From Bordetella parapertussis (GTDB lineage Bacteria > Pseudomonadota > Gammaproteobacteria > Burkholderiales > SG8-41), in assembly GCA_945864585.1 (NCBI GenBank), contig CAMBCF010000023.1, forward strand, positions 1 through 51,303: DNA of 51,303 nt, given 5' to 3'. The translations under genes were made by a program, and so were the position numbers. A model generated the notes under the pieces. The model made no database searches. It had not been told where the DNA came from and saw only the letters and a program-made list of their open reading frames with translations. This document shows, piece by piece, positions 49,591 through 51,303 of this stretch (positions are counted from its first letter, which is position 1; each line of letters opens with the position of its first letter).

Positions 49591-50091
49591 TTACGCTGCA
49601 CGGACACGCTCAAACACGCCAAAGCGGTAGGCGTGCGCGTGTGTTTCGTCAGCGGCGTGATTTTCCGATGACAGCTCGCGCCACTCGCCGGAGTTGATCT
49701 GCGGCATCAGCGTGTCGCCCGCAGGCGCCGTGTCCACCACGGTGAGATAAAGCCTGTCCGCCTTGGGCAGCGCCTCGCGATACAACTCGCCGCCGCCTAC
49801 CACGAAAATTTCATTGTCGTTGACGCAGCGCGCAATCGCCTCTTGCAATGAACTCACCGTGATGGCGCCGGACACAGTGTAATCTTTTTGCCGTGTGACA
49901 ATCACCGTGGTGCGTCCCGGCAGCAGACGCCCAATCGATTCCCAGGTCTTGCGCCCCATGATGATGTGGTGGCCCATGGTGATGCGCTTAAACAGTTGCA
50001 GTTCATTCGGCAGCCGCCACGGAATTGCGCCGTTCGCGCCGATGACACGATTCGTGCCCATCGCCGCAATGAGTGAAAGGCAGGATTGCAC
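49591..50091 (-). CDS. folA: dihydrofolate reductase
   Basis: This 166-aa enzyme reduces dihydrofolate with NADPH. Marks: SLIAAMGTNRVIGANGAIPW then RLPNELQLFKRITMGHHIIM GRKTWESIG, PGRTTVIVTRQ, and the cofactor loop IFVVGGGELYREALPKADRL YLT. The catalytic acid is Glu30 in LPNELQLFK. Start GTG 50091 is the best fit to the family. It is downstream of thyA on the same strand, with a heptamer repeat between. ThyA makes dihydrofolate, which FolA recycles, so the pair is functionally coupled. Confidence 0.95.
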   Translation of the reverse strand: MQSCLSLIAAMGTNRVIGANGAIPWRLPNELQLFKRITMGHHIIMGRKTWESIGRLLPGRTTVIVTRQKDYTVSGAITVSSLQEAIARCVNDNEIFVVGGGELYREALPKADRLYLTVVDTAPAGDTLMPQINSGEWRELSSENHAADETHAHAYRFGVFERVRAA

Positions 50092-50103
50092 GACAGGATT
50101 CGG

Positions 50104-50193
50104 GAATGAGGACTGAGGGCTGAGGACTGAGTGGACAGGCGGGAGTTGGGTGTTACTAAGTCCTAAATCCTCAGTCCTCAGTCCTAAGTCCTA
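50104..50193. repeat. facing heptamer arrays (GAGGACT)n and (CAGTCCT)n between thyA and folA
   Basis: Three heptamers GAGGACT, GAGGGCT, GAGGACT (from 50107) face five of the complementary type at about 50157-50191: AAGTCCT, AAATCCT, CAGTCCT, CAGTCCT, AAGTCCT. The thyA stop (minus-strand TAG, 50191-50193) abuts the last unit. Same architecture as the array after apbC but a different heptamer. Confidence 0.9.
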
Positions 50194-50985
50194 AACAGCG
50201 ATGGGTGCTTTGATCAGCGGATGCGGATCGTAACCGTGAAGCGTGAAATCTTCGTACTTGAAATCGAGAATGTTTTTCACTGCCGGGTTGAGTGTCATCA
50301 CCGGTAGTGCGCGCGGCGTGCGGGCGAGCTGTTCGCGCACCTGTGCCACATGATTGTTATACACATGCGTGTCGCCGAAGGTATGCACAAAATCACCGGG
50401 CTTAAGTCCGCACACCTGCGCCACCATCAGCGTGAGCAAGGCGTACGAAGCGATATTGAATGGCACGCCGAGAAACATGTCCGCGCTGCGTTGATACATC
50501 TGGCACGACAGCTTGCCGCCGGCGACATAGAACTGGAACAATGCGTGGCAGGGCATCAACGCCATTTTGTCGAGGTCGGCGACGTTCCATGCCGAGACTA
50601 TGATGCGGCGCGAAGCGGGATTTTTATGAAGCAGTTCGATCACCTGCGCGATCTGATCGATATGCCGGCCATCGGGCGCGGGCCATGAACGCCATTGATA
50701 ACCGTAGACCGGGCCCAGTTCGCCGTCGGGTTGCGCCCACTCATTCCAGATGGATACGCCATTGTCCTTCAGGTACTTGACGTTGGTGTCGCCTTTCAGG
50801 AACCACAGCAGTTCATGAATGATCGATTTAAGATGCACCCTTTTGGTGGTCAGCAGCGGAAAACCGGCACTGAGATCGAAGCGTAGTTGCGCGCCAAAAA
50901 TGCTCAGCGTGCCGACGCCGGTGCGGTCGCTTTTTTGCGTGCCGTGGTCCAGCACGTGGCGCAGCAGGTCGAGGTAGGGGCGCAT
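50191..50985 (-). CDS. thyA: thymidylate synthase
   Basis: This 264-aa enzyme methylates dUMP to dTMP using methylenetetrahydrofolate. Marks: [70 protein letters not shown], the nucleophile Cys146 in [16 protein letters not shown], and [21 protein letters not shown] chose ATG 50985 (MRPYLDLL), which gives the standard length; an upstream TTG/GTG extension to 51048 is not conserved. folA follows. Confidence 0.97.
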   Translation of the reverse strand: MRPYLDLLRHVLDHGTQKSDRTGVGTLSIFGAQLRFDLSAGFPLLTTKRVHLKSIIHELLWFLKGDTNVKYLKDNGVSIWNEWAQPDGELGPVYGYQWRSWPAPDGRHIDQIAQVIELLHKNPASRRIIVSAWNVADLDKMALMPCHALFQFYVAGGKLSCQMYQRSADMFLGVPFNIASYALLTLMVAQVCGLKPGDFVHTFGDTHVYNNHVAQVREQLARTPRALPVMTLNPAVKNILDFKYEDFTLHGYDPHPLIKAPIAV

Positions 50986-51048
50986 AGGGTGTGTAGCGAA
51001 AGCAGAGCTGGATTTTAACCGCAAAAACCCTTTAACCACAAAGTTCAC

Positions 51049-51303
51049 GGAAGCGGAGGGAAAAAGTCAACCAGCCATTTTTGCGCCGCGCTTCGCTGTG
51101 ATCTATACTGCGAATCGGCTGTGGTTTAAGCACGCCAGATGGCTATAATCCAAAGCTGCGGCCGCCGGAGCGAAGATGCTGGAATCCTGCCGGTTTGAAA
51201 ATGTTGTAAGAAGAGAGTCGCGCCCGGCACGCAGAGGGGGTCGCCTGTAGCGACTCGACACGCGCGCCAGGTCCACATCGTCCAGGCGTAGATGAATGGT
51301 GGC
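51049..51303 (+). promoter_or_regulatory. 5' region of a plus-strand gene outside the window; TATAAT at 51144
   Basis: TATAAT at 51144-51149 is a perfect -10 hexamer; no good -35 is seen at 16-18 bases (GTGGTT is the best). A second -10-like TATACT lies at 51104-51109. After it the sequence holds GC-rich short inverted matches (GTCGC...GCGAC around 51221-51262) but no riboswitch or RNA family that I recognise, and no start codon that can be judged. Confidence 0.4.

Noticed and set aside
51150-51303. Riboswitch or small RNA at the right edge
   Set aside because: No consensus core of the TPP, glycine, cobalamin or SAM classes, nor of 6S, tmRNA or RNase P RNA, could be recognised; only a -10-like hexamer is supported.
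1-51303. tRNA genes
   Set aside because: No cloverleaf with a GTTCGAATC-type T-arm and matching acceptor stem was noticed on either strand; a covariance-model scan would be decisive.

Overview
The window looks like part of the chromosome of a GC-rich betaproteobacterium, probably Burkholderiales-like. The main reasons are the large family of Bug/TctC-type periplasmic solute-binding proteins, the style of the housekeeping genes (dnaE, metG, apbC, a large PLP-dependent amino-acid decarboxylase, folA, thyA) and the interspersed GC-rich palindromic repeats. I saw no rRNA, tRNA or CRISPR array. The only transposase is a 5' fragment at the left edge.

Positions 1-32,000 are accessory and strongly eroded. 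I count 13 Bug/TctC loci: five complete genes (192-1181, 4743-5741, 10361-11338, 12011-13024, 23583-24545) and eight remnants. The remnants carry in-frame stops, lost 5' ends or large internal deletions. No TctA/TctB membrane partner is present. Between them lie three MmgE/PrpD-family genes, an arylamine N-acetyltransferase, a double-cysteine Asp/Glu-racemase-family enzyme followed by a TcuA-like flavoprotein, a fatty acid desaturase, a DHA2-type MFS transporter with a decayed partial second copy, an unrecognised 495-aa His-rich protein, a GST, and an alpha/beta hydrolase without its serine nucleophile. At 27.3-31.8 kb there is a tidy PrpD / MaoC / MaoC / ADP-forming acyl-CoA synthetase operon, bracketed by the 5' and 3' scraps of Bug genes. 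Together these suggest uptake and CoA-dependent catabolism of organic acids. Decayed TacAT, HsdR and Fic genes are also present.

Positions 32,000-51,303 are mainly core: DAHP synthase, BtuF-like protein, DnaE, acylphosphatase, MetRS, ApbC/Mrp, Arg/Lys/Orn decarboxylase, an outer-membrane barrel protein, DHFR and thymidylate synthase. Local accidents interrupt this block: a WbuC fragment joined to a broken TPR gene after dnaE, an apparently intact HicBA pair, and an enolase-superfamily pseudogene with a TGG-to-TAG stop.

The most unusual object is metG. It stays open from end to end, but a complete DUF559 (Vsr-like nuclease) domain flanked by GC-rich hairpin repeats sits in frame between the MetRS core and the C-terminal tRNA-binding domain. 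Other themes are repeat elements that begin at stop codons (heptamer arrays after three genes and a palindromic element supplying a PrpD stop), a palindromic repeat translated inside a Bug export signal, and an AT-rich 17-nt motif recurring in front of several genes.
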